From contig NZ_JADEWC010000031.1 in the NCBI RefSeq assembly GCF_015207825.1, forward strand, positions 1 to 38,971: 38,971 nt of DNA. Reading direction: 5' to 3'. Shown one piece after another: positions 8,616-17,797 of the stretch; within the stretch, counting starts at the first letter, position 1, and each line of letters opens with the position of its first letter. Source of the stretch: Cyanobacterium stanieri LEGE 03274. Lineage in GTDB: Bacteria; Cyanobacteriota; Cyanobacteriia; Cyanobacteriales; Cyanobacteriaceae. The position numbers and the translations under genes were made by a program. A model generated the notes under the pieces. The model made no database searches and had not been told where the DNA came from. It saw only the letters and a list, made by a program, of their open reading frames with translations.

Positions 8616-10319
8616 ATGCAAATTACTAATAAAATACATTTTCGTAATGTACGGGGAGACTTATTGGGGGGGCTAACTGCTGCCATTATTGCCCTACCCA
8701 TGGCATTGGCATTTGGTATTGCCTCAGGGGCTGGGGCTAGTGCAGGATTATGGGGCGCTGTATTGGTGGGATTTTTTGCTGCCGTATTTGGTGGCACTCC
8801 TACCCTCATTTCTGAACCTACAGGCCCGATGACAGTTATTATGACCGCTGTAATCGCTAGTTTAACCGCCAGTGATCCTGATAATGGCATGGCCATGGCT
8901 TTTACGGTGGTAATGTTGGCAGGGTTTTTCCAAATTATTTTTGGCTTACTCAAGCTCGGAAAATACGTTACCATGATGCCCTATACTGTCATTTCTGGCT
9001 TTATGACGGGTATTGGTTTAATTTTAGTCATTTTACAAATCGCCCCTTTCTTGGGTCAGGGAACGCCTTCTGGGGGGGTTATTGGTACACTGCAAAATCT
9101 TCCTAGTCTTATTGATGGTATTAAACCCCTAGAAACAATTTTGGCGGTCATGACGGTAGTGATTTTATACGTAGTGCCTCGCCGTTATCGTCAATACTGT
9201 CCCCCGCAACTTTTGGCTTTGGTGGCTGGTACGTTAGTTTCTTTAGTGTTTTTTGGGGATGCGGAAATTAGCCGTATTGGCTTGATTCCCACTGGTTTAC
9301 CTAGCTTACAAGTTCCTACCTTTGGGGCTAGTGAGTTAAGGCTTATGATCATTGATGGTATGGTTTTGGGGATGTTGGGTTGTATTGATGCTTTGCTCAC
9401 TTCTGTGGTGGCTGATAGTTTGACTCGTACAGAACATAATTCTAATAAGGAGTTAATTGGACAAGGTTTAGGAAATTTGGCTTCTGGTTTATTTGGTGGT
9501 CTTCCGGGGGCAGGGGCTACCATGGGAACGGTGGTTAATATTCAAACTGGGGCTTCTAGTGCTTTATCTGGTATTACAAGGGCTATCATTTTGTTTGTGG
9601 TGGTGATTTGGGCAGCTCCTTTGACGGCAAATATACCTTTGGCGGTGTTAGCAGGAATTGCTTTTAAAGTGGGTGTTAATATTATTGACTGGGGTTTTCT
9701 CAAAAGGGTTCACAAAATTTCTTGGAAAGCCGCCGGGATTGTTTATGGGGTAATTATTTTAACGGTATTGGTTGATTTGATGGTGGCTGTGGGTGTTGGG
9801 GTGTTTATTGCTAATGTGATGACTATCGATAAATTATCGGAATTACGTTCTAAGTCTGTGAAGATGGTTAGTGATGCTGATGATGAAATTGTTCTTAATG
9901 CTGAAGAAAAGCAGGTTTTGGATTTGGCGAGGGGACGAATGTTACTTTTTCATCTCAGCGGCCCGATGATTTTTGGGGTAGCAAAGGCGATCGAAAGGGA
10001 GCATAATGCTGTTAATAATTATGATGTGTTAATTGTGGATTTATCAGAAGTTCCTATCTTGGGAGTGACATCTTCTTTGGCTCTGGAAAATGCCATTAAA
10101 GAAGCTATCGATCAACATAATGAAGTAATTATTGTTGGGGCAACGGGTAAGGTTAAAAATCGTTTAGAAACCTTGGGTTTGGCTGGACTAATTCCCCCTG
10201 ATAATTGGATGGGCGATCGCCTTTATGCCTTACAACAAGGGTTAGCAGTGGTCAGAAATCGACAAAGCGAGTTATATCAACCCGCAGGGGCTAATCTTGA
10301 TATAGAAGAAAAAATATAA
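8616..10319 (+). CDS. bicA: Low-affinity, high-flux bicarbonate transporter BicA (SulP family)
   Basis: A 567-residue Na+-dependent bicarbonate transporter of the SulP/SLC26 family. The start MQITNKIHFRNVRGDLLGG and segments such as LISEPTGPMTV, MMPYTVISGFM and DALLTSVVADSLTRTEHNSN follow Synechococcus PCC 7002 BicA closely. About 12-14 membrane helices occupy residues 15-400; the cytosolic STAS domain (about 430-545) includes LLFHLSGPMIFGVAKAI and VPILGVTSSLALE. A gap of 266 bp and its own candidate operator separate it from sbtA, so it is probably an independent transcript under shared control. Confidence 0.96.
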   Translation: MQITNKIHFRNVRGDLLGGLTAAIIALPMALAFGIASGAGASAGLWGAVLVGFFAAVFGGTPTLISEPTGPMTVIMTAVIASLTASDPDNGMAMAFTVVMLAGFFQIIFGLLKLGKYVTMMPYTVISGFMTGIGLILVILQIAPFLGQGTPSGGVIGTLQNLPSLIDGIKPLETILAVMTVVILYVVPRRYRQYCPPQLLALVAGTLVSLVFFGDAEISRIGLIPTGLPSLQVPTFGASELRLMIIDGMVLGMLGCIDALLTSVVADSLTRTEHNSNKELIGQGLGNLASGLFGGLPGAGATMGTVVNIQTGASSALSGITRAIILFVVVIWAAPLTANIPLAVLAGIAFKVGVNIIDWGFLKRVHKISWKAAGIVYGVIILTVLVDLMVAVGVGVFIANVMTIDKLSELRSKSVKMVSDADDEIVLNAEEKQVLDLARGRMLLFHLSGPMIFGVAKAIEREHNAVNNYDVLIVDLSEVPILGVTSSLALENAIKEAIDQHNEVIIVGATGKVKNRLETLGLAGLIPPDNWMGDRLYALQQGLAVVRNRQSELYQPAGANLDIEEKI

Positions 10320-10483
10320 GCCATAGTGGCTATTAAGTGTTAGGTAATCAGGGAAATTGAGAATATATTATTTTCGATAACGAATCACTGTAACTCCTAG
10401 TTAACCAATTCTAGTTTAAGAATTGTTAAGATTTCGTTAATATGGAATAAGTAACTCAAACGTAAATCACCCTACCATCAACC

Positions 10484-13447
10484 ATGCTCGACTTAGACAA
10501 TTTCGGTAACAGTTATTCTCAGTCTATGGAGAATGACACCTTGAGTCACGTTCAATCCCCCCTTAGTTTAAGACAAAATAATCAATTCAAAGTCCGTCAC
10601 ATTGGCATCGATTCACCTAGTGCCAAGGTTATGTTAGATGCCCTAAGCTATGATAGTTTAGAAGAATTAATCGATCAAGCTGTTCCCCCCTCCATTCGCC
10701 TCAATCAGCCTTTAAAATTACCCTCTGCTAGTTCAGAAAATCAAGCCCTTGCCCAGTTGAAGGAAATAGCCCAACAAAATGAGGTATTCACCAACTATAT
10801 CGGCATGGGTTACAGTAATTGTATTACCCCCCCAGTTATTCAGCGTAACATCCTCGAAAATCCTAACTGGTACACTGCCTATACTCCCTACCAACCAGAA
10901 ATCGCCCAAGGAAGGTTAGAGGCGCTGTTAAATTATCAAACCATGATCATTGATTTGACAGGGTTAGAAATTGCTAACGCTTCTTTGTTGGATGAAGGCA
11001 CAGCCGCCGCAGAAGCCATGACCATGAGTTATGGGGTATGTAAAAATAAATCTAATAAGTTTTTCGTCGATCGCACTTGTCACCCCCAAACCATTGCGGT
11101 GATGGAAACTAGAGCCAGATATTTAGATATTGAACTAATTATCGCTGATTTTGCCGATTTTGATTTTAATACTCCCATTTTTGGAGCTTTATTACAATAT
11201 CCTACTACCCACGGCACCGTTTATGATTATCAAGGGATAATTGATCAAGTTCATCAACAAAAAGGTTTAGTTACCCTCGCCTGTGATTTGATGAGTTTGG
11301 CTTTGTTAAAATCCCCCGGAGAATTAAACGCTGATATTGCGGTGGGAAATACCCAACGTTTTGGCGTACCCTTGGGTTATGGTGGCCCTCATGCTGCTTA
11401 TTTTGCCACTAAGGATCAATATAAAAGACAAGTGCCTGGGCGTATTGTGGGGGTTTCTAAAGATGTCCATGGCAAACCTGCTTTAAGATTGGCACTACAA
11501 ACCAGAGAGCAACATATTCGCCGTGATAAGGCAACGAGTAATATTTGTACAGCACAGGTATTATTGGCGGTGATTGCTTCTGCTTATGCGGTATATCACG
11601 GACAAGAAGGTATCAGAGGTATTGCCACCACTATCCATAATTTAACCAAGGTATTGGGTACAGGGTTAGAAAGGTTAGGGTATGGGTTAAGGAGTCATGC
11701 TGTTTTCGACACCGTTACTATTGATTTTGCCGATAATCAGTTGGTTGATGCTATTCGAGAAAAGGCTGAGGCACAACGGATTAATTTCCGCTACGATCAA
11801 AATGTTATAGGTATTAGCCTTGATGAAACTACAACTTTGGAAGATGTCCAAAAAATTTGGTCAATTTTTGCCCCTAATGGGAATGTAGATTTTACCGTGA
11901 AGGAGTTAAATACTTCTAAGTTTGATTTACCTAGTGGCTTTTTGCGTAAAACTTCTTACCTGACAGAAACGGTATTTAATCAGTATCATTCGGAAACGGA
12001 ATTATTAAGATATTTACATCGCCTAGAAACCAAGGATTTATCCCTTACTACTTCCATGATTGCCCTAGGTTCTTGTACCATGAAACTAAACGCTACGGCG
12101 GAAATGTTACCTGTAACTTGGGCGCAGTTTAACCAAATCCATCCCTTTGCCCCTATTTCTCAGACGAAGGGTTATCAAATCCTTTTTGCCCAATTAGAGG
12201 CATGGTTGGGCGAAATAACGGGGTTTGCGGGAATATCTCTCCAGCCCAATGCTGGTTCTCAGGGAGAATATGCAGGGTTGCAGGTGATTCGCAGATACCA
12301 TGATAGTCGTGGGGAAGGGCATCGTAATATATGCCTTATTCCTGAGTCTGCCCATGGTACTAACCCTGCTAGTGCGGTGATGTGTGGGTTAAAGGTAGTA
12401 CCTGTGAAGTGTGATAGTCAGGGGGATATTGATATTGAGGATTTACAGGCTAAGGCGGAAAAACATAAGGAAAATCTTTCGGCGTTGATGATTACTTATC
12501 CTTCTACCCATGGGGTTTTTGAGCAGGGTATTAAGGACATATGTGGTATTGTCCATAGCTATGGTGGGCAGGTATATCTTGATGGAGCGAATATGAATGC
12601 GCAGGTGGGATTATGTCGCCCTGGAGATTTTGGGGCGGATGTGTGTCACCTCAATTTGCATAAAACTTTTTGTATTCCCCATGGTGGCGGTGGCCCTGGG
12701 GTGGGGCCTATTGGGGTTATGGCTCATTTGGTACCTTTTTTACCTACTACTGATTCTATGAGTGAAAGATCCCCCCTAACCCCCCTTAATAAGGGGGGGA
12801 TGGAGTCCATTGGGATGATTTCGGCGGCGCCTTGGGGTAGTGCTAGTATTTTGCCTATTTCTTGGATGTATATTGCCATGATGGGTAGTGAGGGTTTGAC
12901 GGAGGCTACTAAGGTGGCGATTTTGAATGCAAATTATATTGCCCATCGTTTGGAGCCCCATTATCCGATTCTGTTTACTGGTAAGTCGGGTTTGGTGGCG
13001 CATGAGTGTATTATCGATTTGCGTCCGTTGCGTAAAACTGCTTCTATTGAGGTGCAGGATGTGGCAAAACGTCTCATTGATTATGGTTTTCATGCTCCGA
13101 CTATGTCTTGGCCTGTGAATGGTACGATGATGATTGAACCGACGGAGAGTGAGTCTTTGGCGGAATTAGACCGTTTTTGTGAAGCGATGATCTCTATTCG
13201 TAATGAGATAAGGGCGATCGAGGATGGTAAGATGGATATGGAGGATAATCTACTGAAAAATTCTCCCCATACGGCGTTGAGTTTGATTGCTTCTGATTGG
13301 AGTCATCCTTATACCCGTGAGGAGGCGGCATACCCTGATGGTTGGACGAAAGAGCATAAGTTTTGGAGTGCTGTGGGGCGTATTGATAATGCTTGGGGCG
13401 ATCGCAACTTAGTATGTTCTTGTGTAGGTATGGAAAATTATCAGTAA
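10484..13447 (+). CDS. gcvP: Glycine dehydrogenase (decarboxylating), P protein, with in-frame repeat insertion
   Basis: PLP-dependent decarboxylating subunit of the glycine cleavage system, used in photorespiration. The 987-residue protein has both homologous halves: N-terminal half with NYIGMGYSN and [14 protein letters not shown]-terminal catalytic half with [18 protein letters not shown] and the PLP lysine Lys727 in [18 protein letters not shown]. Residues about 762-772 ([11 protein letters not shown]) are encoded by a palindromic genomic repeat inserted in frame within a surface loop between HLVPFLP and [13 protein letters not shown]. The conserved flanks suggest that function is kept. 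It stands alone, followed by a bidirectional terminator. Confidence 0.97.
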   Translation: MLDLDNFGNSYSQSMENDTLSHVQSPLSLRQNNQFKVRHIGIDSPSAKVMLDALSYDSLEELIDQAVPPSIRLNQPLKLPSASSENQALAQLKEIAQQNEVFTNYIGMGYSNCITPPVIQRNILENPNWYTAYTPYQPEIAQGRLEALLNYQTMIIDLTGLEIANASLLDEGTAAAEAMTMSYGVCKNKSNKFFVDRTCHPQTIAVMETRARYLDIELIIADFADFDFNTPIFGALLQYPTTHGTVYDYQGIIDQVHQQKGLVTLACDLMSLALLKSPGELNADIAVGNTQRFGVPLGYGGPHAAYFATKDQYKRQVPGRIVGVSKDVHGKPALRLALQTREQHIRRDKATSNICTAQVLLAVIASAYAVYHGQEGIRGIATTIHNLTKVLGTGLERLGYGLRSHAVFDTVTIDFADNQLVDAIREKAEAQRINFRYDQNVIGISLDETTTLEDVQKIWSIFAPNGNVDFTVKELNTSKFDLPSGFLRKTSYLTETVFNQYHSETELLRYLHRLETKDLSLTTSMIALGSCTMKLNATAEMLPVTWAQFNQIHPFAPISQTKGYQILFAQLEAWLGEITGFAGISLQPNAGSQGEYAGLQVIRRYHDSRGEGHRNICLIPESAHGTNPASAVMCGLKVVPVKCDSQGDIDIEDLQAKAEKHKENLSALMITYPSTHGVFEQGIKDICGIVHSYGGQVYLDGANMNAQVGLCRPGDFGADVCHLNLHKTFCIPHGGGGPGVGPIGVMAHLVPFLPTTDSMSERSPLTPLNKGGMESIGMISAAPWGSASILPISWMYIAMMGSEGLTEATKVAILNANYIAHRLEPHYPILFTGKSGLVAHECIIDLRPLRKTASIEVQDVAKRLIDYGFHAPTMSWPVNGTMMIEPTESESLAELDRFCEAMISIRNEIRAIEDGKMDMEDNLLKNSPHTALSLIASDWSHPYTREEAAYPDGWTKEHKFWSAVGRIDNAWGDRNLVCSCVGMENYQ
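12769..12799. repeat. Palindromic CCCCCCTTA-A-TAAGGGGGG repeat inside gcvP
   Basis: A perfect 19-bp palindrome (12780-12798, 9-bp arms around one A), preceded by the tract ATCCCCCCTAA, is the dispersed repeat that often flanks or interrupts cyanobacterial genes and is translated as PLTPLNKGG. Only this copy is in the window. Confidence 0.85.
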
Positions 13448-13456
13448 AATGTTAAA

Positions 13457-13486
13457 AACCCCTTTCCTAATAAAATGGAAAGGGTT
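13457..13486. terminator. Bidirectional terminator between gcvP and yqeY-like gene
   Basis: AACCCC-TTTCC pairs with GGAAAGGGTT around a 9-nt loop. A-rich on one flank and short T/A runs on the other; it separates two convergent genes. Confidence 0.75.
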
Positions 13487-13513
13487 AAAAATAATCAGCA
13501 GAAAGCACTTTAA

Positions 13514-13972
13514 CTAATCTGCCAACTTCGCTTTGACTAATTCTTGAATTTTTTTACCATCAGCCTTTCCTTTTAAGTCTTTCATGGCTAAACCCATCAC
13601 CTTACCCATATCCTTGGGGCTAGACGCACCCACTTGAGTAATAATCTTATCTAACACTTCCCCTAACTCCTCATCAGAAATTTGTTCAGGTAAATAGGTT
13701 TCAATAATGGCTAATTCAGCTTCTTCTTTTTGGGCTAAATCAGGACGATTTGCCTTTAAATATTGATCGATAGAATCTCGCCTTTGCTTTGCCTGTTGGA
13801 CTAAAATTTGCATTTCATCATCCCCACTAAGGGTATCTTTACCTTTTGCTCGTAATTCTACTTCCTTTTCTAACAATACCTTTTTAATGCTTCTAACCGT
13901 TTCTAGGCGAACCTTATCTTTCGCTTTCATGGCGGTTTTTATATCTTCACCAATTTTATCTTTTAAACTCAT
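13514..13972 (-). CDS. GatB/YqeY domain protein
   Basis: A 152-residue cytosolic protein of the YqeY family, which shares its fold with the tail domain of GatB of the amidotransferase for Glu-tRNAGln. Signatures are LKDKIGEDIKTAMKAKD at the start, RRDSIDQYLKANRPDLA, ETYLPEQ and SPKDMGKVMGLAMKDLKGKADGK near the end, so it is full length. It has no catalytic motif; a role in tRNA-linked processes is assumed for the family but unproven. Monocistronic, convergent with gcvP and divergent from pdhC. Confidence 0.92.
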   Translation of the reverse strand: MSLKDKIGEDIKTAMKAKDKVRLETVRSIKKVLLEKEVELRAKGKDTLSGDDEMQILVQQAKQRRDSIDQYLKANRPDLAQKEEAELAIIETYLPEQISDEELGEVLDKIITQVGASSPKDMGKVMGLAMKDLKGKADGKKIQELVKAKLAD

Positions 13973-14090
13973 TTCTCAATAGTCACTCAAAATTAAGACA
14001 ACTTTTATTGTAACCCTTGGGGTTTTGTGGTAGTCAAATTCCTATATAATAAGGAGTTTGAGAACTAAATAAGATTAAATTGTAAACTAA

Positions 14091-15365
14091 ATGATTCACG
14101 ATATATTTATGCCAGCCCTCAGTTCGACAATGACAGAGGGAAAAATAGTTTCATGGGAAAAAGCTCCTGGAGATAAGATTGAAAAAGGAGAAACCGTCGT
14201 TGTAGTAGAATCAGACAAGGCGGATATGGATGTAGAATCTTTTTACTCTGGTTATTTGGCAACTATTTTGGTAGATGCTGGGGAAGAAGCCCCCGTCGGC
14301 GCCGCCATTGCCTATATTGCCGAAACAGAAGCCGAAATCGAAGAAGCCCAGAAAAAAGCCACCAGCGCCCCTAGTCCATCCCATGGAGTATCCACGGCCA
14401 AAGTAGAAGAAAAAGTTGAAGTAGCAACCCCTGAGCCTACTCCCACCGCTGTAAATAAACCCAGTGGCCGGTTAATTGCTTCTCCCCGTGCCAAAAAATT
14501 AGCTAAGGAATTAAAGGTTGATTTAAACACCATTGCGGGTACAGGTTTAAATGGACGCATCACGGCCGAGGATGTGCAAAAAGTAGCAGGAAAAACCTCC
14601 ACTCAAGCCACCGTTACTCCTGTGGCGGCGGTTAGCACTCCCCCTAGCACTCCCGTTATCACCCCCACTCTGGCCCCTGTTAACAACCTTGCAGGGGAAA
14701 CTTTACCCCTCAATACTTTACAACAGGCGGTAGTAAGGAATATGATGGCGAGTTTACAAGTGCCTACCTTCCATGTGAGTTATGACATTACCACCGATGC
14801 CCTCGATGCCCTTTATCGTCAAATCAAGCCTAAGGGGGTCACTATGACTGCTTTACTGGCTAAGGCGGTAGCTCTTACTTTACAAAAACACCCCATTGTT
14901 AATTCTAGCTACACTGATGCTGGTATTAAGTACAATGAAAGTATAAACGTTGCGATCGCCGTTGCTATGCCCGATGGTGGTTTAATTACCCCTGTATTAA
15001 AAAATGCTGATCAAGTGGATATTTATTCCCTTGCCCGTAGTTGGAAAGATTTAGTAGCTAGAGCTAGAGCCAAACAATTGCAACCCGATGAGTACAGCAC
15101 TGGCACATTTACCATTTCTAACCTCGGAATGTTTGGGGTAAGTAGTTTTGATGCGATTTTACCTCCCGGACAGGGTTCTATTTTAGCGGTAGGGGGCGCT
15201 CGTCCTACGGTGGTATCTGATGGGCAAGGATTCTTTGGGGTTAAAAATCAGATGAGTGTAAATATCACCTGTGATCATCGTAATATCTACGGTGCTGATG
15301 CGGCTTCTTTCCTCAAGGATTTGGCGCAATTAATTGAGTCGGAAACCCATTCTTTAACTCTTTAG
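14091..15365 (+). CDS. pdhC: Pyruvate dehydrogenase E2, dihydrolipoamide acetyltransferase
   Basis: Core acetyltransferase of the pyruvate dehydrogenase complex, producing acetyl-CoA. The 424 residues hold one lipoyl domain (about 1-78; lipoylated Lys43 in ESDKADMDVESF), a Pro/Thr/Val-rich hinge, a peripheral-subunit-binding domain (about 130-165, SPRAKKLAKEL ... GTGLNGRITAEDV), a second hinge rich in Pro and Thr, and the catalytic domain ending with the DHRNIYGADAASFL active-site motif (His396). The single lipoyl domain and length fit cyanobacterial and plastid E2. No E1 or E3 genes are adjacent, as usual in cyanobacteria. Confidence 0.95.
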   Translation: MIHDIFMPALSSTMTEGKIVSWEKAPGDKIEKGETVVVVESDKADMDVESFYSGYLATILVDAGEEAPVGAAIAYIAETEAEIEEAQKKATSAPSPSHGVSTAKVEEKVEVATPEPTPTAVNKPSGRLIASPRAKKLAKELKVDLNTIAGTGLNGRITAEDVQKVAGKTSTQATVTPVAAVSTPPSTPVITPTLAPVNNLAGETLPLNTLQQAVVRNMMASLQVPTFHVSYDITTDALDALYRQIKPKGVTMTALLAKAVALTLQKHPIVNSSYTDAGIKYNESINVAIAVAMPDGGLITPVLKNADQVDIYSLARSWKDLVARARAKQLQPDEYSTGTFTISNLGMFGVSSFDAILPPGQGSILAVGGARPTVVSDGQGFFGVKNQMSVNITCDHRNIYGADAASFLKDLAQLIESETHSLTL

Positions 15366-15376
15366 GGATTAATTAT

Positions 15377-15397
15377 TAGGTGGTAGGTGTTAGGTGT
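15377..15397. repeat. Heptad array TAGGTGN, 3 units
   Basis: TAGGTGG, TAGGTGT, TAGGTGT followed by a partial TAGGG, directly after the pdhC stop. Confidence 0.65.
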
Positions 15398-15432
15398 TAG
15401 GGTTTTGTTGCCCTTACCTATAAACAAATTAA

Positions 15433-15452
15433 CCGTGTAATTAATTACACGG
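15433..15452. terminator. Perfect 20-bp palindrome between convergent genes
   Basis: CCGTGTAATTAATTACACGG is a perfect inverted repeat, 67 bp after pdhC and 35 bp after the minus-strand 51-residue gene. T/A-rich flanks on both sides fit a weak bidirectional terminator. Confidence 0.55.
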
Positions 15453-15486
15453 CTGTAAGATAGTATTTAATTAGTTAAACTCTCTT

Positions 15487-15642
15487 TTAGCTTAAGTAGT
15501 AACGTTTTTCCGCTTCTAGTTGGTTTACTAGGGCGGTTTGTCCGTTGGCTTTAGCTACTTGTAATCTATGCTCTAGGGTTTCTAGTAAGGTGTTACGATG
15601 GGCTTGTTTTGCTTGTTGAGCGGTATTTTTATTGTTAATCAT
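15487..15642 (-). CDS. 51-residue small protein, candidate PirA-type PII-interacting regulator
   Basis: A small gene reading MINNKNTAQQAKQAHRN ..., then a helix LLETLEHRLQVAKAN and a conserved-looking end NQLEAEKRYYLS. Composition is highly charged and helical, with no signal peptide or membrane segment. It follows the riboswitch-controlled gif gene on the same strand, 105 bp downstream and behind a terminator hairpin, so read-through would place it under glutamine control. PirA of Synechocystis (Ssr0692) is a PII-binding regulator of arginine synthesis of the same length, and the nitrogen context agrees. I identify it by length, context and remembered resemblance only. No clear ribosome site precedes the ATG. 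Confidence 0.62.
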   Translation of the reverse strand: MINNKNTAQQAKQAHRNTLLETLEHRLQVAKANGQTALVNQLEAEKRYYLS

Positions 15643-15674
15643 AGGTTTTGATAATGTATGGATTTTTATTGACT

Positions 15675-15701
15675 AAAAAATACAGTGGGTAAAACCCACC
15701 G
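15675..15701 (-). terminator. Terminator between gif and the 51-residue gene
   Basis: On the minus strand CGGTGGGT-TTT-ACCCACTG (8-bp stem with one G-T pair; 15683-15701) is followed by TATTTTTT. It lies 47 bp past the gif stop and before the next gene, so it ends most transcripts or acts as an attenuator. Confidence 0.75.
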
Positions 15702-15747
15702 TTTTGATTATGGGAAGACTTTAGGTGAGCCATTCCCGTTTACGTTG

Positions 15748-15900
15748 TTATTGAAGTCCTACTTCTGCAGATATTCTGGTTAACATCGATGCTTGACGAT
15801 TTTGGGTACGCTGACGATCGCCCCTCATCAATAATCTAGCCTGTTGACTAACTGAACCGATGTTGTCATTTTTGTTGTTTAAATTTTTGTTTGCGTTCAT
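15748..15900 (-). CDS. gif: Glutamine synthetase inactivating factor (IF7/IF17 family), short form
   Basis: A 50-residue basic, probably disordered inhibitor of glutamine synthetase type I. QQARLLMRGDRQRTQNRQAS plus MLTRISAEVGLQ aligns with IF7 of Synechocystis (QQARALMMRHHQFIKNRQQS, then MLSRAAAEIGVQ). The three arginines needed in IF7 (Arg8, Arg21, Arg28) correspond to Arg22, Arg35 and Arg42. The N-terminus has a short Asn/Lys-rich extension, while the roughly 30-residue C-terminal tail of IF7 is missing: translation stops right after VGLQ. It has a strong ribosome site (GAGGAGG) and a glutamine riboswitch upstream, as known for gifB. Inhibits ammonium assimilation when glutamine is high. 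Confidence 0.85.
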   Translation of the reverse strand: MNANKNLNNKNDNIGSVSQQARLLMRGDRQRTQNRQASMLTRISAEVGLQ

Positions 15901-15905
15901 AATAT

Positions 15906-15941
15906 CGCCTCCTCTAATTTGTTGAGTTTAGATTCGAGGCG
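15906..15941 (-). promoter_or_regulatory. Expression platform sequestering the gif ribosome site
   Basis: CGCCTC at the aptamer's 3' edge (complement of 15936-15941) is perfectly complementary to GAGGCG overlapping the Shine-Dalgarno (complement of 15906-15911), giving a 6-bp stem with a 24-nt loop. P1 of the aptamer ends immediately beside this sequence, so ligand binding could compete with the sequestering stem. Translation control is inferred from this pairing. Confidence 0.6.
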
Positions 15942-15996
15942 CGTTCCTTCAGAAGATTTTTTCTTCTTACTTCCGTCTGTAACCAACAGATGAACG
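15940..15996 (-). ncRNA. Glutamine riboswitch, type I (glnA RNA motif)
   Basis: Minus-strand aptamer: P1 CGTTC/GAACG, P2 TCTGT-TGGTT-ACAGA, the conserved core CGGAAGTA, P3 AGAAGA-AAAAA-TCTTCT and the conserved GAAGGAACGC close. Order and conserved bases match the cyanobacterial glnA-type glutamine aptamer, which in Synechocystis sits in the gifB leader and activates its expression. It begins about 12 nt after the predicted transcription start and ends 39 nt before the ATG. Confidence 0.93.
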
Positions 15997-16014
15997 ATTT
16001 ATCCTTACACCCTT

Positions 16015-16044
16015 AATATAACACAATTTTTTCATAGATGTCAA
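16015..16044 (-). promoter_or_regulatory. Promoter of the riboswitch-gif transcript
   Basis: On the minus strand a perfect -35 TTGACA (16039-16044) and -10 TATATT (16015-16020) are separated by 18 bp. Transcription would begin near 16008, just before the aptamer. No NtcA site (GTA-N8-TAC) was noticed over it. Confidence 0.72.
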
Positions 16045-16302
16045 AAAAAATAGCCATATAGTTGATTTATGTAACTTAATGGTTTAGAATGCAGTGATCT
16101 TTAAGCAAATAGTTATGATATAACCTATATAAATAAAAAAATTTATAAAAATTTATGGATTAACTAGAGATGCTCATAAAATGTAGCAATAAAGTTCAAA
16201 AATAATCAAAATTTTGCTCAGTGGTTTTCGACCATGGTGAAATGTTTTTCAAGGTTAATCCATAAATAAAAATCTACTATCAATTGTGTGAGGAAATAAA
16301 AA
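16045..16302. other. Upstream region of glmM
   Basis: AT-rich DNA between the gif promoter and glmM; with the leader it makes a stretch of about 400 bp without a gene. TATGATATAACC near 16114 could supply a -10 for glmM, and GTGAGGAAAT before the ATG is its ribosome site. Nothing else recognised. Confidence 0.4.
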
Positions 16303-17733
16303 ATGGTTATGTCTTTTGATCTTGCTCAAAATAGCAAGGTAGCCGTGGCTGTGGGTTCAGAATTTGGTCTGACATCGTTACCTGATAAGTTATTCGGCAC
16401 AGATGGTATTAGGGGTAAGGTGGGAGAGTTACTCACCCCTGAGTTAGCTTTAGGGGTTGGCATGGCTGCTGGAAAAGTGTGGAATCAGGGGCAAAGTGGT
16501 TCTAGGACGGTAATTATTGGTCAAGATTCCCGTAATTCCAGTGATATGTTAGCCATGGCGATCGCCTCGGGTTTAACGGCCATGGGGTTGGAGGTGTGGA
16601 ATATTGGCTTATGTCCTACCCCTTGTGTGTCCTATTTGACGAGAACCATGGGGGCAGTAGGAGGCATCATGATTTCTGCTAGTCATAATCCCCCGGAGGA
16701 TAATGGAATTAAGTTTTTTGGTGCGGATGGTACTAAATTGGATAGTCAAAGGGCGATCGCCATTGAAAAGTTACTTAAAGACCATAATTTGAGGGGAGAT
16801 GGTCATAAATATGGTAAAAATATCCATCACCACGGATTAACCCAGAATTATCAAAAATTTTTAAGCCAATCCTTACCAGAAAATATTGATTTTCAAGGAA
16901 TGCGCATTGTGCTTGATTTAGCTTGGGGAGCGGCGGTGGAAATTGCCCCTCAAGTGTTTCAAGAATTAGGAGCCGAAGTAATTACCCTTCATCATCAGGC
17001 TAATGGCGATCGGATCAACGTTAATTGCGGTTCTACTCACCTTGAAAGTATGAAACAGGCCATTAAAGAATGTGATGCCCATATGGGGTTTGCCTTTGAT
17101 GGGGATGCGGATCGGGTGATGGCGGTGGACTGCCAAGGAAATAAAATATGTGGAGATTATATCCTTTATCTCTGGGGACAATATTTACAAGAGCGAGGAC
17201 AACTACCCAATAATTTATTGGTAGGCACTGTCATGGCAAACTTAGGATTTGAGTTAGCATGGCAAAAATTAGGGGGTAAACTGTTACGGACTCCCGTGGG
17301 CGATCAGCACGTTCAAGCTACTATGTGGGAAACAGGGGCGATGTTGGGGGGAGAACAATCGGGACACATTCTCTGTCATCATCATCATTATTCTGGAGAT
17401 GGTATCCAAACCGCTCTCCATCTGGCTTCCCTTACCCGTCAAAGGGGAGTGAGTCTGGCGGAGTTAGTGAGCCAGAGTTTTAAGCCCTATCCTCAAATGT
17501 TAAAAAATGTCCGGGTAGAAGATCGAGAAAAACGTTTACATTGGCAAGAATGTGAGCCAGTGACAAGGGCGATCGCCCAAGCTGAGTTAGCCATGGGTAA
17601 TCAAGGTCGTATTCTGGTTCGTGCCTCGGGTACAGAACCTTTAATCAGAGTAATGGTAGAAGCTCAAAATAATAATTTGGTGAATCATTGGACTGATAAT
17701 TTAGTGGCAGTGGTTGAGCAACATCTAGCATAA
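16303..17733 (+). CDS. glmM: Phosphoglucosamine mutase
   Basis: Converts glucosamine-6-phosphate to glucosamine-1-phosphate for UDP-GlcNAc and cell-wall synthesis. The 476-residue protein has all four phosphohexomutase signatures: [11 protein letters not shown] (31-41), the phosphoserine loop [20 protein letters not shown] (phosphorylated Ser127), the metal loop [14 protein letters not shown] (about 263-276), the sugar-binding GEQSGHI, and [15 protein letters not shown] near the C-terminus. The GIKFF following the serine loop favours GlmM over PMM/PGM. ATG at 303 or the second ATG two codons later may be the start. A 64-bp gap separates it from the polysaccharide gene downstream. Confidence 0.94.
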   Translation: MVMSFDLAQNSKVAVAVGSEFGLTSLPDKLFGTDGIRGKVGELLTPELALGVGMAAGKVWNQGQSGSRTVIIGQDSRNSSDMLAMAIASGLTAMGLEVWNIGLCPTPCVSYLTRTMGAVGGIMISASHNPPEDNGIKFFGADGTKLDSQRAIAIEKLLKDHNLRGDGHKYGKNIHHHGLTQNYQKFLSQSLPENIDFQGMRIVLDLAWGAAVEIAPQVFQELGAEVITLHHQANGDRINVNCGSTHLESMKQAIKECDAHMGFAFDGDADRVMAVDCQGNKICGDYILYLWGQYLQERGQLPNNLLVGTVMANLGFELAWQKLGGKLLRTPVGDQHVQATMWETGAMLGGEQSGHILCHHHHYSGDGIQTALHLASLTRQRGVSLAELVSQSFKPYPQMLKNVRVEDREKRLHWQECEPVTRAIAQAELAMGNQGRILVRASGTEPLIRVMVEAQNNNLVNHWTDNLVAVVEQHLA

Positions 17734-17797
17734 TGAAAAAGAAAAGAATTATCCTTACCATGGGTGATTCTTTTCCGTCCCTCATTTCCAATCCATT

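Noticed and set aside
15700-15747. QRKREWLT codons after the gif stop as the lost IF7 tail
   Set aside because: Alignment to the IF7 tail is out of register at the aromatic residue and another stop follows after eight codons.
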